A DNA stretch of 64,000 nucleotides from Mycolicibacterium sp. S2-37 (GCF_017352375.1 NZ_JAFEVR010000006.1:1-64000); one strand, 5' to 3'; shown: positions 51,660 to 61,559, counted from the first letter of the stretch. Translations and numbers: made by a program. The notes: generated by a model not told the origin, from the letters alone.

Positions 51660-54137
51660 TCACGCTTTGACGGTCACGGGTCCCACCTGCCAGATGTCAT
51701 CGCAGTACTCGGTGATCGCGCGATCGGAGGAGAACTTGCCGCTGCGGGCGGAGTTGAGAATGGACATCCGGGTCCATGCCGCGGTGTCGCGCCACGCCTC
51801 GCTCACCCGCTGCTGGCATTCGACGTACGCCGCGTAGTCGGCGAGCACCAGGAACGGGTCGCTGTAGACCAGTGAGTCCACCAGTGGGCGGAAGACGTCG
51901 GTGTCGCCGTAGGAGAACGTGCCGTCGGAGATGAGGCCCAGTACGGCGCGCAGTTCGTCGTTGCCCTCGAGGTAGGCCCCGGGACGGTAACCCTCTCGCA
52001 TGATCCGCTCGACGTCGGAGACTTCGAGGCCGAACAGGAAGAAGTTCTCCGCGCCGGCCTCCTCGCGGATCTCGACGTTCGCCCCGTCGAGGGTGCCGAT
52101 GGTCAGCGCACCGTTGATCATGAACTTCATGTTGCCGGTGCCCGACGCTTCCTTACCCGCGGTCGAGATCTGCTCGGACAGGTCGGCCGCCGGGTAGATC
52201 AGGTGCGCGTTCTGCACATTGAAGTTCGGGATGAACGCCACCTTGAGGTTCCGGTGGACCGCCGGGTCGTTGTTGACGGTCTCGGCTACCGCGTTGATCA
52301 GCTTCACGATCCGCTTCGCCATGAAATAGCCGGGCGCGGCCTTGCCACCGAAGATGAAGGCGCGCGGCGCGATGTCGAGGCCGGGGTTCTGCTTCAGCCG
52401 GTGATAGAGCGCGATGATGTGCAGCACGTTGAGATGCTGGCGCTTGTACTCGTGGATCCGCTTGACCTGGATGTCGAAGAGCCAGTCCGGGTTGAGCTGC
52501 ACCCCCGTCGTCGTCGCGACGTACTCGGCGAGGCGCGCCTTGTTGGCACGCTTGACCGCCCGCCACCGGGACTGGAACGACGGGTCGTCGGCGTGGCCCT
52601 CGAGGTTGCGCAGCCGGTTCAGATCGGCCAGCCAGCCGGCACCGACGGTGTCGTCGAGCAGATCCCGCAGCCCCGGATTGGCCAGCGCCAGGAAGCGGCG
52701 CGGGGTGACGCCGTTGGTGACGTTGGTGAACCGCTCCGGCCACAACTCGTAGAAGTCTTTGAGGACACTGCCTTTGAGCAGTTCGGAGTGCAGTGCGGCG
52801 ACGCCGTTGACCGCATGGCTGCCCACGGTGGCCAGATGCGCCATTCGTACGCTCTTGCCGCCCTCCTCACCGATGAGCGACATCCGCCGCAGCCGGTCGC
52901 CGTCGCCGGGGAACCGGGCGCTCACCTCGTCGAGGAATCTGCGGTTGATCTCGTAGATGATCTCCAGGTGGCGCGGCAACGATTCGCCGAACATCGCGAG
53001 CGGCCACGTCTCGAGCGCCTCCGGAAGCAACGTGTGGTTGGTGTAGCCGAACGTCGCGACGGTGATCGTCCACGCCGCCTCCCAGTCCAGGTGCCGCTCG
53101 TCGATCAGGATCCGCATCAGCTCGGCGACACCGATCGAGGGGTGGGTGTCGTTGAGCTGCACGGCGAACCGCTCCGGTAGGTCGTCCACGGTCAGATCGG
53201 CCAGATCGTCGACGATGTGGACGATGTGCTGCAGCGAGCAGGACACGAAGAAATACTGCTGCAGGAGACGCAGTCGCTTGCCGGCCTCGGGCTCGTCGTT
53301 GGGGTAGAGGATCTTCGTGACGGTCTCGGAGGTGACCTCCTCTTCGACGGCCTTGTAGTAGTCACCGGTGTTGAACGCGTCCAGGGCGAACGTCTCGACG
53401 GCGCGTGCGCTCCACAGCGTCAGCACGTTGCAGGTGTCCACGCCGTATCCCTGGATCGGCATGTCGTAGGCGACGCCCTTGATGACCCGGTCCGGCAGCC
53501 AGCGCACGCGGTAGGCGCCGGCCTCGTCGGTGTAGTGCTCGGTGTGCCCGCCCCAGTTGACGCGGTAGTTCACGTCGGGCTTCGGGATCTCCCAGGGATT
53601 GCCGTTCGCCAGCCAGTTGTCGGTCCTCTCGACCTGCCAGCCGTCGCGGATGTCCTGGTCGAAAATGCCGAACTCGTAACGGATCCCGTAGCCGATCGCC
53701 GGCCGCTCGAGGGTGGCCAGTGAGTCCAGATAGCACGCCGCCAGCCGGCCGAGACCGCCGTTGCCCAGGCCCGGTTCCTCTTCGCAGGCCAGGACCTCGT
53801 CGAGATCCTGGCCGAGCGTGGCGAGCGCCTCGCGGGCGGCGCTCTCGATCTGCAGGTTCAGCAGGTTGTTACCCAGTTGCGGTCCCATGAGGAACTCGGC
53901 CGACAGGTAGCAGGTGAGCTTGCGACCCAGATCCAGCGACGTCTGCGTGGACGCGGCCCGGTTATCCTGCATCCGGTCACGTACGGCCAGTGCCAGGGCC
54001 CGGTAGTAGTGCTCGGGCTTGAGCGCTGCGGCCGGGCGGCCGATGGAGTACCGCAGGTGATCGGAGATCGACTGGCGCAGTGGATCGGACTCCCGTCCGC
54101 TGCGGGTGACGGTATCCGGTGCGGCGAAGTCGGTCAT
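51660..54137 (-). CDS. glgP: Glycogen/starch/alpha-glucan phosphorylase
   Basis: An 825-residue phosphorylase that releases glucose 1-phosphate from glycogen-type alpha-1,4-glucans. Typical blocks: GPQLGNNLLNLQI, the glycogen-binding entrance GNGGLGRLAACYLDSLA, QLNDTHPSIGVAELMR, the phosphate/PLP region RIHEYKRQHLNVLHII, and the PLP lysine in SGTGNMKFMINGALTIGTLDG. The start at ATG 54137 has GGAAGGATGAG before it. Full length for the family. I do not recall this gene at this place in M. tuberculosis, so it may be an addition to the otherwise conserved order. Confidence 0.95.
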   Translation of the reverse strand: MTDFAAPDTVTRSGRESDPLRQSISDHLRYSIGRPAAALKPEHYYRALALAVRDRMQDNRAASTQTSLDLGRKLTCYLSAEFLMGPQLGNNLLNLQIESAAREALATLGQDLDEVLACEEEPGLGNGGLGRLAACYLDSLATLERPAIGYGIRYEFGIFDQDIRDGWQVERTDNWLANGNPWEIPKPDVNYRVNWGGHTEHYTDEAGAYRVRWLPDRVIKGVAYDMPIQGYGVDTCNVLTLWSARAVETFALDAFNTGDYYKAVEEEVTSETVTKILYPNDEPEAGKRLRLLQQYFFVSCSLQHIVHIVDDLADLTVDDLPERFAVQLNDTHPSIGVAELMRILIDERHLDWEAAWTITVATFGYTNHTLLPEALETWPLAMFGESLPRHLEIIYEINRRFLDEVSARFPGDGDRLRRMSLIGEEGGKSVRMAHLATVGSHAVNGVAALHSELLKGSVLKDFYELWPERFTNVTNGVTPRRFLALANPGLRDLLDDTVGAGWLADLNRLRNLEGHADDPSFQSRWRAVKRANKARLAEYVATTTGVQLNPDWLFDIQVKRIHEYKRQHLNVLHIIALYHRLKQNPGLDIAPRAFIFGGKAAPGYFMAKRIVKLINAVAETVNNDPAVHRNLKVAFIPNFNVQNAHLIYPAADLSEQISTAGKEASGTGNMKFMINGALTIGTLDGANVEIREEAGAENFFLFGLEVSDVERIMREGYRPGAYLEGNDELRAVLGLISDGTFSYGDTDVFRPLVDSLVYSDPFLVLADYAAYVECQQRVSEAWRDTAAWTRMSILNSARSGKFSSDRAITEYCDDIWQVGPVTVKA

Positions 54138-54296
54138 CTCATCCTTCCGAGTGGCCGCCGGCTGCCGGCGGCGAAGTCGGCGACAGTGTGGCATCAGCGC
54201 ATGCACACCAGACGGGCCCGGGACGGCGGGAAGGTGAACGGACGGCCTCGCGCAATGATGTCACGACCATCGGACGCGGGCTTCCCGAAAACGACG

Positions 54297-54320
54297 AAAA
54301 CCCCGCCTGAGCAGGGTTTT
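54297..54320 (-). terminator. Terminator of tRNA-Lys
   Basis: A 10-base stem with one mismatch (AAAACCCTGC / GCGGGGTTTT on the minus strand), loop TCAG, ending in TTTT and followed by CGTCGTTTT. It begins five bases after the encoded CCA of the tRNA. Confidence 0.65.
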
Positions 54321-54327
54321 CGGGTGG

Positions 54328-54400
<73 letters not shown>

Positions 54401-54547
54401 GCGTGTGAGACGATAACAGGCCACGCGGCGCTGCGTGAAATCGCCGTCTGCGCCGCGTTCGAGTCGGGTGTTCATGTCGGCGCAGCCCGTAGACTGATTC
54501 CAACTTCGGTACGAGCCGTTATGCGGTGGATAAGAGGAGAACGAGCA

Positions 54548-55768
54548 ATGTGGCAGGTCCTTTCAGCGACCCGTCCGCGCAGTCAACGGACCTGGTGGGC
54601 GGGCATGCTGGTGATCCCTGCAGTCGTCCTCGGGCTGAGCTCCTGTTCGACTGAGTCGACTCCGGAAGCGCCGCAGGTGATCTCTGACAAGGGCACCCCG
54701 TTCAGTGATCTGCTGGTTCCCAAGCTCACCTCGTCGGTCACCGACGGGGCCGTGGGCGTCGCCGTCGACTCGCCCGTCACGGTGGGCGCCGAGGGCGGTG
54801 TGCTCGGCGCGGTGTCGATGGTCGACGAGGACGGCGAGCAGGTTCAGGGCAAGCTCAGCGCCGACGGTCTGACGTGGGAGACCACCGACCCGTTGGGCTA
54901 CAACGAGCGTTACACGCTGAGCGCATCGTCGATGGGTCTGGGTGGCGTGACGTCGCGCGAGATGACGTTCGAGACGCATTCGCCGGAGAACCTGACGATG
55001 CCCTACGTGCTGCCCAACGACGGCGAGGTCGTCGGTATCGGCCAACCGGTGGCGATCCGCTTCGACGAGAACATCACCAACCGGGTGGCGGCCCAGCAGG
55101 CCATCAAGGTGAAGACCGATCCGCCGGTCGAGGGCGCCTTCTACTGGCTGAGCAACCGTGAGGTCCGTTGGCGCCCGGCCGAGTACTGGAAGCCCGGCAC
55201 CAAGGTCGACGTCGAGGTCAACACCTACGGGGTCGACCTGGGCGAAGGGCTCTTCGGCCAGGAGAACGTGTCGACGCACTTCACCATCGGGGACTCCGTG
55301 GTCGCCACGGCCGACGACACCAACAAGACGCTCACCGTCCGGCGCAACGGTGAGGTGGTCAAGACCATGCCGATCTCGATGGGCAAGAACAGCACCCCGA
55401 CCAACAACGGCACCTACATCATCGGCGACCGGTATTCGCACCTGGTGATGGACTCCTCGACCTACGGCGTTCCGGTGAACTCGCCGAACGGCTACCGAAC
55501 CGAGGTGGACTGGGCCACCCAGATGTCCTACAGCGGCATCTACGTCCATTCGGCGCCGTGGTCGGTGGGCAGCCAGGGGTACAGCAATGTCAGCCACGGG
55601 TGCCTCAACGTGAGCCCGTCGAACGCGAAGTGGTTCTACGACAACACCAAGCGCGGCGACATCGTCGAGGTCATCAACACCGTGGGTTCGGTCCTGCCGG
55701 GCACCGATGGCCTGGGTGACTGGAATATCCCGTGGGAGCAGTGGAAGGCCGGGAACGCCGGCGTCTGA
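54548..55768 (+). CDS. ldtB: L,D-transpeptidase, LdtMt2 type lipoprotein
   Basis: A 406-residue lipoprotein that makes 3-3 cross-links in peptidoglycan. The lipobox LSSC puts the acylated cysteine at residue 33. Two bacterial Ig-like domains follow (about 50-250), then the YkuD catalytic domain with HSAPW and [12 protein letters not shown], nucleophile C352, close to Cys354 of M. tuberculosis LdtMt2 (Rv2518c). The ATG at 54548 has AGGAG before it; an ATG at 54521 is in frame but less likely. It lies in the conserved position near bcp. Confidence 0.95.
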   Translation: MWQVLSATRPRSQRTWWAGMLVIPAVVLGLSSCSTESTPEAPQVISDKGTPFSDLLVPKLTSSVTDGAVGVAVDSPVTVGAEGGVLGAVSMVDEDGEQVQGKLSADGLTWETTDPLGYNERYTLSASSMGLGGVTSREMTFETHSPENLTMPYVLPNDGEVVGIGQPVAIRFDENITNRVAAQQAIKVKTDPPVEGAFYWLSNREVRWRPAEYWKPGTKVDVEVNTYGVDLGEGLFGQENVSTHFTIGDSVVATADDTNKTLTVRRNGEVVKTMPISMGKNSTPTNNGTYIIGDRYSHLVMDSSTYGVPVNSPNGYRTEVDWATQMSYSGIYVHSAPWSVGSQGYSNVSHGCLNVSPSNAKWFYDNTKRGDIVEVINTVGSVLPGTDGLGDWNIPWEQWKAGNAGV

Positions 55769-55772
55769 CCGG

Positions 55773-56372
55773 CTAACCCGTCGTTTGGCTGATTACCGGG
55801 ACTTTCTGCACCTCCCCCTCGCGACTCTTGGGGAAGCACGGTGATGACGCGATAAGCGATGGCGGCTGGCTTGGGTCTGGCCGCGCGCCAATCTGCAAGA
55901 TGTAGCCGTCGGGCGCATAGCCGAACCGGTTGGGCTTGTCGAATCCGTCGCGTTCCAGTACGTGCCATCCCCAGCTTTTCCAGATGTCGCCGGTCTGGGC
56001 GATTACCGTGCCGTAGTCGGTCCCCGGTGGGACCTCCATATCGCGCCAATCGGTGACCTTCACGGGCGGGTCGTCACCGGTTGGGTTGTCCTCGCAGAAT
56101 GAGGTGCCGTTACCGATCGCGTAGCGCGTCCCATCAAGGCTCGTCCCTCTCGGAAGCGCGTTGACCGTTTGCAGCAAGTAGCGGTTGATCGTGTCTTGCG
56201 CCTCGCTCTGGCTGGCCGGAACGACGGGCGATGTGGGCGTCGGTACGTGCTCCATCGGTCCTCCTGGGATCTGCGTGGCACCTGTGGGTATTGCCGGCCC
56301 GAGGGAATCCGCACCTCCGCACGCCGCGGTGATCGCGACCGTACTGACGGCAAGGATGATTGCCTGACGCAT
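55773..56372 (-). CDS. Lipoprotein of unknown function in hydrolase cassette
   Basis: A 199-residue exported lipoprotein: MRQAIILAVSTVAITAAC gives a lipobox with C18. The mature part is Pro/Thr-rich first (PGGPMEHVPTPTSPV), then a folded domain with two cysteines (TSFCEDNP, SSPCFPKS) and aromatic patches (IWKSWGWHVLERDGF). The ATG at 56372 has AGGAG before it; a GTG at 56387 would overlap the hydrolase stop. It is last in a leftward three-gene cassette behind the alpha/beta-hydrolase. A lipoprotein directly after a putative secreted enzyme may be its immunity or anchoring partner; this is inference. Confidence 0.75.
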   Translation of the reverse strand: MRQAIILAVSTVAITAACGGADSLGPAIPTGATQIPGGPMEHVPTPTSPVVPASQSEAQDTINRYLLQTVNALPRGTSLDGTRYAIGNGTSFCEDNPTGDDPPVKVTDWRDMEVPPGTDYGTVIAQTGDIWKSWGWHVLERDGFDKPNRFGYAPDGYILQIGARPDPSQPPSLIASSPCFPKSREGEVQKVPVISQTTG

Positions 56373-56383
56373 AACGGCTCCTG

Positions 56384-58030
56384 TCACGGTGTGAACGTCG
56401 GTGGTGTGACGCCCTCTGGCTTTCCGGCGATGATTCGACCCATGTTGAGCAGGGCTGGGTTGTCCGGGCTCCAGTAACTGCTGTGGGCGTCAACCCCGAA
56501 GTTGCTCGTTGGCCCGGCTGCTGCTTCGAATGGGACTGCGCCGAAGCTCCGGCCCATGGGGTCTGGTCCGAGCGTGGCGTAGGTAGCGATTCCGATGACG
56601 TCGTTCTCCGCGCGCGATGCGTACACCTGGGCGCCGTCGGGGAGGTTGAGCTGACCGGCGTTGTCGGCCAACATGCCCGGTCCGCCCACGGACACAACGT
56701 TGTTCGCATCCAGGTGGTTTCCGTCGAGACCCGCGGCGCCCACGAGGGTCGCGCCGTAACTGTGGCCTATGACCGTGTTGGTCGATGCGCCGCCCGCAGC
56801 GACGTCGTCATGCGAGGCCCGCATACCGGCATGGAAATCGTCGAGAGCCTGAGCTCCGTTGTGCGCGTAGGCCGTTGACGGCGCATCGGTGATGACGTTC
56901 ATCGGCCGGTCGTAGCCCATCCACGTCGTCATGGATACATCTCCGGGACGGAGGTTCCGGTCGGCATTCAAGGTAGCTTGCAGCATCGCCTCGGACTTTT
57001 CTGTGCTGAACTCGAGACGGGTGAGATCTTGCCCAGTGCCGGGCACGAACGTTCCATTCCGCTTGGCAGTGTCTGGATCGTTGATCGAGACAGCGGCGTG
57101 CCCCTGGTCGTCAATGAACCCGAGGTAGCGGGGGAGACCATCGGGTGATTCAAGCGACTTCTGCACTTGTTCGTATCCCTGCCGCTGGCGCTGGGCGTTG
57201 TCCCACTGCGTCTGGAAGTCCCTGAAACCGGGCGGACTCGGGTTCGGTACGTCTGACCGACCGTCAATCCATCCGGGATGTTCCTTTGCAAGACGCTCGA
57301 TCTCAGCCTGGTTGGCTTGTTGTAGTTCCGTGAGATGCAGCTTGTTGTAGTGGCTGCGGTCGACGAACGGCATGCCGGGATGGTTGCCGATGCTGTGGTC
57401 TCGTTCGTAGAGCCAGTCCTTCTCTTCCTGGTCCAGCTTCTCCCACAACTCATTGAATTGCTCAGGGTCCGCCGGTAGAGGCTTGCCTAGAGCCTCTTGT
57501 ATCGCCGGGTCGTTGGTGTGCGGGGTATCAGGTATCGGCGTTTGGCCGGTGGCCATGGCGATGGCCCGCGCCAGATCCTGGTCTGCCTGGGCCGCTTCCG
57601 TCAGGATCGCGTCGAGCTTCGGCTGGAGCTCCATCTGTTTGAGCAGTACTTCCATGGGCGGTGCGCCCGCCGACCCCGGCCCTGCCTCGATTGTGTTGCT
57701 GATCGGGTCGATTGCCATGCCGGCGCGTTCGGCTTCCGCCCGCAGGGTGGCCAAGTCCGACTTGACCTTGTCGACATCGTCAGCGGCCTTGCTCGCGGCC
57801 TGTGCGACGGCTAGCGCCTCCTCGCCATGGGCATTGAGGTCCCGCCGCGTTTGGTTGATCGCGTCCTTCGCGGACTCCGAGGCCTGACCGCCCCACGTTC
57901 CGAAAGCCGGTAGTTCTGCGATGCCATTCGCAGCTTCGGAGGCGGCTTCGGCACGGCTGCGCGTGGCGTGGAAGACCTCGCGGACATCGCCGGAGTTCCA
58001 GCGGTCAATGTCTTCCACCGAGACTGTCAA
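56384..58030 (-). CDS. Alpha/beta-hydrolase (DUF1023 type) with helical secretion-like N-terminus
   Basis: A 548-residue protein in two parts. Residues 1 to about 130 are helical and Ala-rich (VEDIDRWNSGDVREVFHATRSRAEAA, GTWGGQASESAKDAI), reminiscent of WXG100/ESX substrates with a WGG turn. The C-terminal part, about 300-548, is an alpha/beta-hydrolase of the DUF1023 family with nucleophile elbow VIGHSYGATLVG (S424) and a late histidine in DAHSSYWSP. The likely start is TTG 58030, 3 bases after the EspC-like gene; GTG 58018 is an alternative. Base composition looks less GC-rich than the flanks. It may be a secreted effector or toxin. Confidence 0.8.
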   Translation of the reverse strand: MTVSVEDIDRWNSGDVREVFHATRSRAEAASEAANGIAELPAFGTWGGQASESAKDAINQTRRDLNAHGEEALAVAQAASKAADDVDKVKSDLATLRAEAERAGMAIDPISNTIEAGPGSAGAPPMEVLLKQMELQPKLDAILTEAAQADQDLARAIAMATGQTPIPDTPHTNDPAIQEALGKPLPADPEQFNELWEKLDQEEKDWLYERDHSIGNHPGMPFVDRSHYNKLHLTELQQANQAEIERLAKEHPGWIDGRSDVPNPSPPGFRDFQTQWDNAQRQRQGYEQVQKSLESPDGLPRYLGFIDDQGHAAVSINDPDTAKRNGTFVPGTGQDLTRLEFSTEKSEAMLQATLNADRNLRPGDVSMTTWMGYDRPMNVITDAPSTAYAHNGAQALDDFHAGMRASHDDVAAGGASTNTVIGHSYGATLVGAAGLDGNHLDANNVVSVGGPGMLADNAGQLNLPDGAQVYASRAENDVIGIATYATLGPDPMGRSFGAVPFEAAAGPTSNFGVDAHSSYWSPDNPALLNMGRIIAGKPEGVTPPTFTP

Positions 58031-58033
58031 CGT

Positions 58034-58354
58034 CTAAAGACCAAGGTCGAGTTCGCTGGCCGCGTCTCGAACGTTCGAGGCGGAATCGCGGTCGACGTTC
58101 TGATAGGCCGCCGCGCCCGTCCGCAGCCCGTCCGCATGATCAATCAGCCGTGCGAACAGCTTCGACGTGTCGGCCTGCCACTTCGACACCGCGGCTCCTA
58201 GAGCTGCGGCTGAACCCGCAGGTAAACCCGGCTGTGCGGACTCTATTCTGGCGTCCGCCTGCAGGTGCCTGGACTGCACATTGTCAGCATGTGTGTCGAC
58301 GGTGGCTGCTGAGACGTGCAAGTCTTCAGACGTCACTCTGACCTGTCCGGGCAC
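58034..58354 (-). CDS. EspC-like (DUF2580) ESX secretion-associated protein
   Basis: A 106-residue helical protein beginning at GTG 58354 with GAGGAGGGG five bases upstream. The start VPGQVRVTSEDLHVSAATVDTHAD matches the EspC/DUF2580 pattern, and the rest (LGAAVSKWQADTSKLFARLIDHADGL) forms a second helix with a W-x-x-D turn. Such proteins are co-secreted with ESX substrates. It is the first gene of the three-gene cassette, directly before the large hydrolase, and probably serves as its secretion partner. No ESX core genes are in the window. Confidence 0.78.
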   Translation of the reverse strand: MPGQVRVTSEDLHVSAATVDTHADNVQSRHLQADARIESAQPGLPAGSAAALGAAVSKWQADTSKLFARLIDHADGLRTGAAAYQNVDRDSASNVRDAASELDLGL

Positions 58355-58551
58355 GAACCCCTCCTCGGTGCCGGTGGTTGCTCGCCTATCGAGGATAACT
58401 GCCGATCCGAGGGGTGGGATTCGGCGATTCCGTGGTCGCCTGTGGTCGCACCCAGGATTCGGCGACCCCGGGAGGGACGCGGGCCGCTCGTCCGAGCCGT
58501 TTCGAGGCGGCGTGCGTCGCGTTGACGTTGCGTTCTCTCCCGGAACGCAGA

Positions 58552-58579
58552 AGGTGGGAGAGGAAAACCTCTCCCACCT
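58552..58579 (-). terminator. Terminator of tRNA-His
   Basis: A perfect 12-base-pair stem (AGGTGGGAGAGG and complement) closed by a four-base loop (TTTT on the minus strand), starting five bases after the tRNA-His 3' end. Confidence 0.75.
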
Positions 58580-58583
58580 GCGG

Positions 58584-58656
58584 GGTGGCTGACGGGACTC
58601 GAACCCGCGACAGCCAGGATCACAACCTGGTGCTCTACCAACTGAACTACAGCCAC
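58584..58656 (-). tRNA. tRNA-His (anticodon GTG)
   Basis: On the minus strand: acceptor GTGGCTG paired with CAGCCAC, D-arm AGTTCAGTTGGTAGAGC, anticodon stem-loop CCAGGTTGTGATCCTGG with anticodon GTG, T-arm GGGTTCGAGTCCC. A G precedes position 1 (58657), the extra G-1 typical of tRNA-His, opposite a C discriminator. CCA is not encoded. Confidence 0.95.
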
Positions 58657-58691
58657 CATCGCCGCGAATCGTGCACGCGGCGTCGTCGATC

Positions 58692-59339
58692 TTAACCGCT
58701 CGCAGGCTCCCGAGCCGAATCGGTGCCGTCGCCGTTGCTGGCGGGCGGGCCCAGCTCGGCAGCAATGGCGGCGATGTCGCTGGTGGAGGGCCCCGGCGGG
58801 GCGACGAACGCGGTGCGCCGGTAGTACTTCAGCTCGCGAATGGACTCGTGGATGTCGGCGAGCGCGCGGTGTGCCAGTCCCTTCTCGGGCTGACCGAAAT
58901 AGATCCTCGGATACCAGCGTCGGCACAGCTCTTTGATGGAGCTGACGTCGATCATCCGGTAGTGCAAGAAGTCGTCGAGCTTGGCCATGTCCCGGGCGAT
59001 GAAGCCCCGGTCGGTGGCGATCGAGTTCCCGGCCAGCGGCGCGGTCTTGGCCTGCTTGACGTGGCTCCGGATGTAATCGAGCACCATGTCTTCGGCGGTG
59101 GCGAGGTCGACGCTCGACGCTCGCACCTCGTTGATCAGGCCCGACCGCGTGTGCATGTCGGTGACCACCGGAACCATGTTGTCGAGGGCCTCGTCCGGCG
59201 CGTGGATCACCACGTCGAGGCCGTCGCCGAGGATGTTCAGGTCGGCATCAGTGACCAGGACCGCGATCTCGATGAGCTTGTCGCTACCGAGGTCCAGGCC
59301 GGTCATCTCACAGTCGATCCACACCAGTTCTTCGCGCAC
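58692..59339 (-). CDS. orn: Oligoribonuclease
   Basis: A 215-residue 3'-5' exonuclease that degrades short RNA, including products of c-di-nucleotide breakdown. DEDDh motifs: [10 protein letters not shown] at residues 7-16, [13 protein letters not shown] in the middle, and [14 protein letters not shown] near 160. The C-terminal 30 residues beyond the core are a variable tail ([16 protein letters not shown]). It matches Rv2511 and its neighbours. Confidence 0.97.
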   Translation of the reverse strand: MREELVWIDCEMTGLDLGSDKLIEIAVLVTDADLNILGDGLDVVIHAPDEALDNMVPVVTDMHTRSGLINEVRASSVDLATAEDMVLDYIRSHVKQAKTAPLAGNSIATDRGFIARDMAKLDDFLHYRMIDVSSIKELCRRWYPRIYFGQPEKGLAHRALADIHESIRELKYYRRTAFVAPPGPSTSDIAAIAAELGPPASNGDGTDSAREPASG

Positions 59340-59368
59340 GGGGTCCTACGTTAGGCCCTCGGCGCGTC

Positions 59369-60175
59369 TCAGTCGCCGCCGAGTTTCTTGTACACGGCTC
59401 CGACGATGGGCGTCACGATCGCGCGCGGCACGTAACCGCTGGCCACCGACATCCCCTTCGACGTCACCCCGGGCACCACCCGCATCTTGTTGCGCTCGAG
59501 CCCGTCGAGCGACAGCTTGGCGGTGTACTCGGTGGAGATCCACAGGAAATCCGGGATCAGCCTCTCCACCAACGACTGTTCGGAGGTGTCGGGCAGGGTC
59601 TCGCGCACCGGACCGGGCGCCAGCAGCGTGACGTGCACGCCGTCGCGTTTGAGCTCACCGCGCAGCGATTCACTGAAGGTGTTCGCGAACGCCTTGGTCG
59701 CCGCATAGGTCGCGTTGTTCGGGATGGGGGAGTTGCCCGCGGCCGAGCCGGAGATCAGGATGCCTCCGGACCGGCGGGCGACCATGCCCGGTACCACGGC
59801 GAGCACGAGGTCGTGCACGCCGAGCACGTTGAGCTGTACCTGCGCCTTCTCGTCGGCCGGGTCCAGCCGCGCCACCGGGCCGAATGTCGCGGTGCCCGCG
59901 TTCGCGCACAGAATCGATATCTCCCGCGTTGCGAGCTCGTCGCACAGCGCGGTGCGTGCAGCCGGATCGGCGAGGTCGACCGGACGCACCTCCACGGTGA
60001 CGCCGTAGCGCTCGGTGAGCCGCTGCGCCAGCTTGTCGAGGACCTCGGCCCGCCGGGCGGTGATGATGAGGTGGTGGCCACGCGCGGCCAGTTCGATGGC
60101 CAGCGCCTCGCCGATGTTCTGCGACGCACCGGTGACCACCGCGCGCGCGTCGGGACGGGGAGCGGGTACGGGCAT
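59369..60175 (-). CDS. Short-chain dehydrogenase/reductase, Rv2509-type
   Basis: A 268-residue SDR. Cofactor motif VTGASQNIGEALA near residue 15, CANAGTATFG, catalytic Ser in ISGSAAGNSP and Tyr/Lys in YAATKAF. It closely follows the Rv2509 pattern from its start MPVPAPRPDARAVVTGAS to the end GAVYKKLGG; relatives in this group reduce mycolate-type beta-keto intermediates or unknown lipids. The ATG at 60175 fits the family N-terminus; an ATG at 60187 adds four residues. It is divergent from the MFS gene with only 25 bases between starts. Confidence 0.92.
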   Translation of the reverse strand: MPVPAPRPDARAVVTGASQNIGEALAIELAARGHHLIITARRAEVLDKLAQRLTERYGVTVEVRPVDLADPAARTALCDELATREISILCANAGTATFGPVARLDPADEKAQVQLNVLGVHDLVLAVVPGMVARRSGGILISGSAAGNSPIPNNATYAATKAFANTFSESLRGELKRDGVHVTLLAPGPVRETLPDTSEQSLVERLIPDFLWISTEYTAKLSLDGLERNKMRVVPGVTSKGMSVASGYVPRAIVTPIVGAVYKKLGGD

Positions 60176-60200
60176 GCGCCGGAGCATATCGTGGGCTGTC

Positions 60201-61559
60201 GTGTGCCCCGCCTCGCCGCAGGTCCCGCCGTCCGCGTCGACAGCCGGGCGGTGGCGGGTACTCGCCTGGGGCCTGTGGGACTGCGGTTCGACGGGCATCA
60301 ACGCGGTCGTCGTGACCTTCGTGTTCTCGGTCTACCTGACCGGCGCCGTCGGATCGGATCTGCCGGGAGACACCACGCCGACGAGCTGGCTGGGCCGGGC
60401 CATGACCGTGGCGGGCCTGCTCGTCGCGGTTCTGGCGCCGGTGACCGGGGTGTGGGTCGAAGCCCCGCGCCGCCGGCGGGCCGTGCTGACCCTGTTGACC
60501 GGAGCCACGGTGCTGCTGACGTCGGCGATGAGCCTGATCCGTGACGACCACCGCTACCTGTGGGCCGGCCTGATCCTGATGGCCGCCACGGCGGCGTGCA
60601 GCGACCTGGCGAGCGTGCCCTACAACGCGATGCTGCGGCAGTTGTCGACGCCGCAGAATTCGGGCCGGATCTCCGGGTTCGGCTGGGCGATGGGGTATTC
60701 GGGCACCGTCGTGCTGTTGCTCGTCGTCTACCTCGGCTTCGTCGCCGGTGACGGCGACACCCGTGGCGTTCTCGGCGTTCCCGCGGCGGACGGACAGAAC
60801 GTGCGTGCGGCCATGCTGCTGTCCGCGGCGTGGTTCCTGCTGTTCGCGCTGCCGTTGCTGCTGACGGCTCCCACGCCCGCCGACGACGGCCAGGCCGATC
60901 GGCCGGTGGGGGTCCGCAGCGCCTACCGCAAACTGTGGTCCGACGTCGTCGGCGAGTGGCGCCGCGACCGCAACATCATCTACTACCTGCTGGCCAGCGC
61001 GGTCTTCCGCGACGGGCTGGCCGGGGTGTTCGCCTTCGGAGCGGTACTCGGGGTCAGTGTCTACGGCATCTCGGCGTCCGACGTGCTGCTGTTCGGGATG
61101 AGCGCGTGCGTCGTCGCCGCCGTCGGGGCGGTCGCCGGCGGCCTGCTTGACGACCGGATCGGGTCGAAACGGGTGATCGTCGGTTCACTGATCGCGATGA
61201 TCGCGGTCGGTATCACCCTGCTGACCCTCTCCGGGCCCGCGGCGTTCTGGACGTGTGGTCTGCTGCTCTGCCTGTTCATCGGGCCGACGCAGTCCGCGGC
61301 GCGGACGCTGATGCTGCGGATGGCGGCCGACGGCAAGGAAGGGGTGGCGTTCGGCCTCTACACCACGACCGGGCGGGCGGTGTCCTTCCTCGCGCCGTGG
61401 CTGTTCTTCACCTTCATCGACATCTTCGGCACTGACCGGGCCGGCATGGCCGGACTGTGCGTGGTGCTGACGGCCGGGCTGCTGGCGATGCTCGCGGTCC
61501 ACGCGCCGCACCCGGGGGAGACGGCGTCAGCCGGTTCCGACGCAGTACGTCAGTCCTGA
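60201..61559 (+). CDS. MFS transporter (Atg22/UMF1-like), Rv2508c-type
   Basis: A 452-residue membrane protein with twelve hydrophobic helices. The family marks are LAWGLWDCGSTGINAVVVTFVFSVYL at the N-terminus, SVPYNAMLRQLSTPQNSGRISGFGWAMGY in the middle, and GPTQSAARTLMLRM later, as in the Atg22-like branch. It is next to the Rv2509-type gene, as in M. tuberculosis. I place the start at GTG 60201; no close alternative gives a full first helix. Substrate unknown; related proteins export amino acids or small metabolites. It is convergent with the next gene, with a 33-base overlap. Confidence 0.88.
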   Translation: MCPASPQVPPSASTAGRWRVLAWGLWDCGSTGINAVVVTFVFSVYLTGAVGSDLPGDTTPTSWLGRAMTVAGLLVAVLAPVTGVWVEAPRRRRAVLTLLTGATVLLTSAMSLIRDDHRYLWAGLILMAATAACSDLASVPYNAMLRQLSTPQNSGRISGFGWAMGYSGTVVLLLVVYLGFVAGDGDTRGVLGVPAADGQNVRAAMLLSAAWFLLFALPLLLTAPTPADDGQADRPVGVRSAYRKLWSDVVGEWRRDRNIIYYLLASAVFRDGLAGVFAFGAVLGVSVYGISASDVLLFGMSACVVAAVGAVAGGLLDDRIGSKRVIVGSLIAMIAVGITLLTLSGPAAFWTCGLLLCLFIGPTQSAARTLMLRMAADGKEGVAFGLYTTTGRAVSFLAPWLFFTFIDIFGTDRAGMAGLCVVLTAGLLAMLAVHAPHPGETASAGSDAVRQS

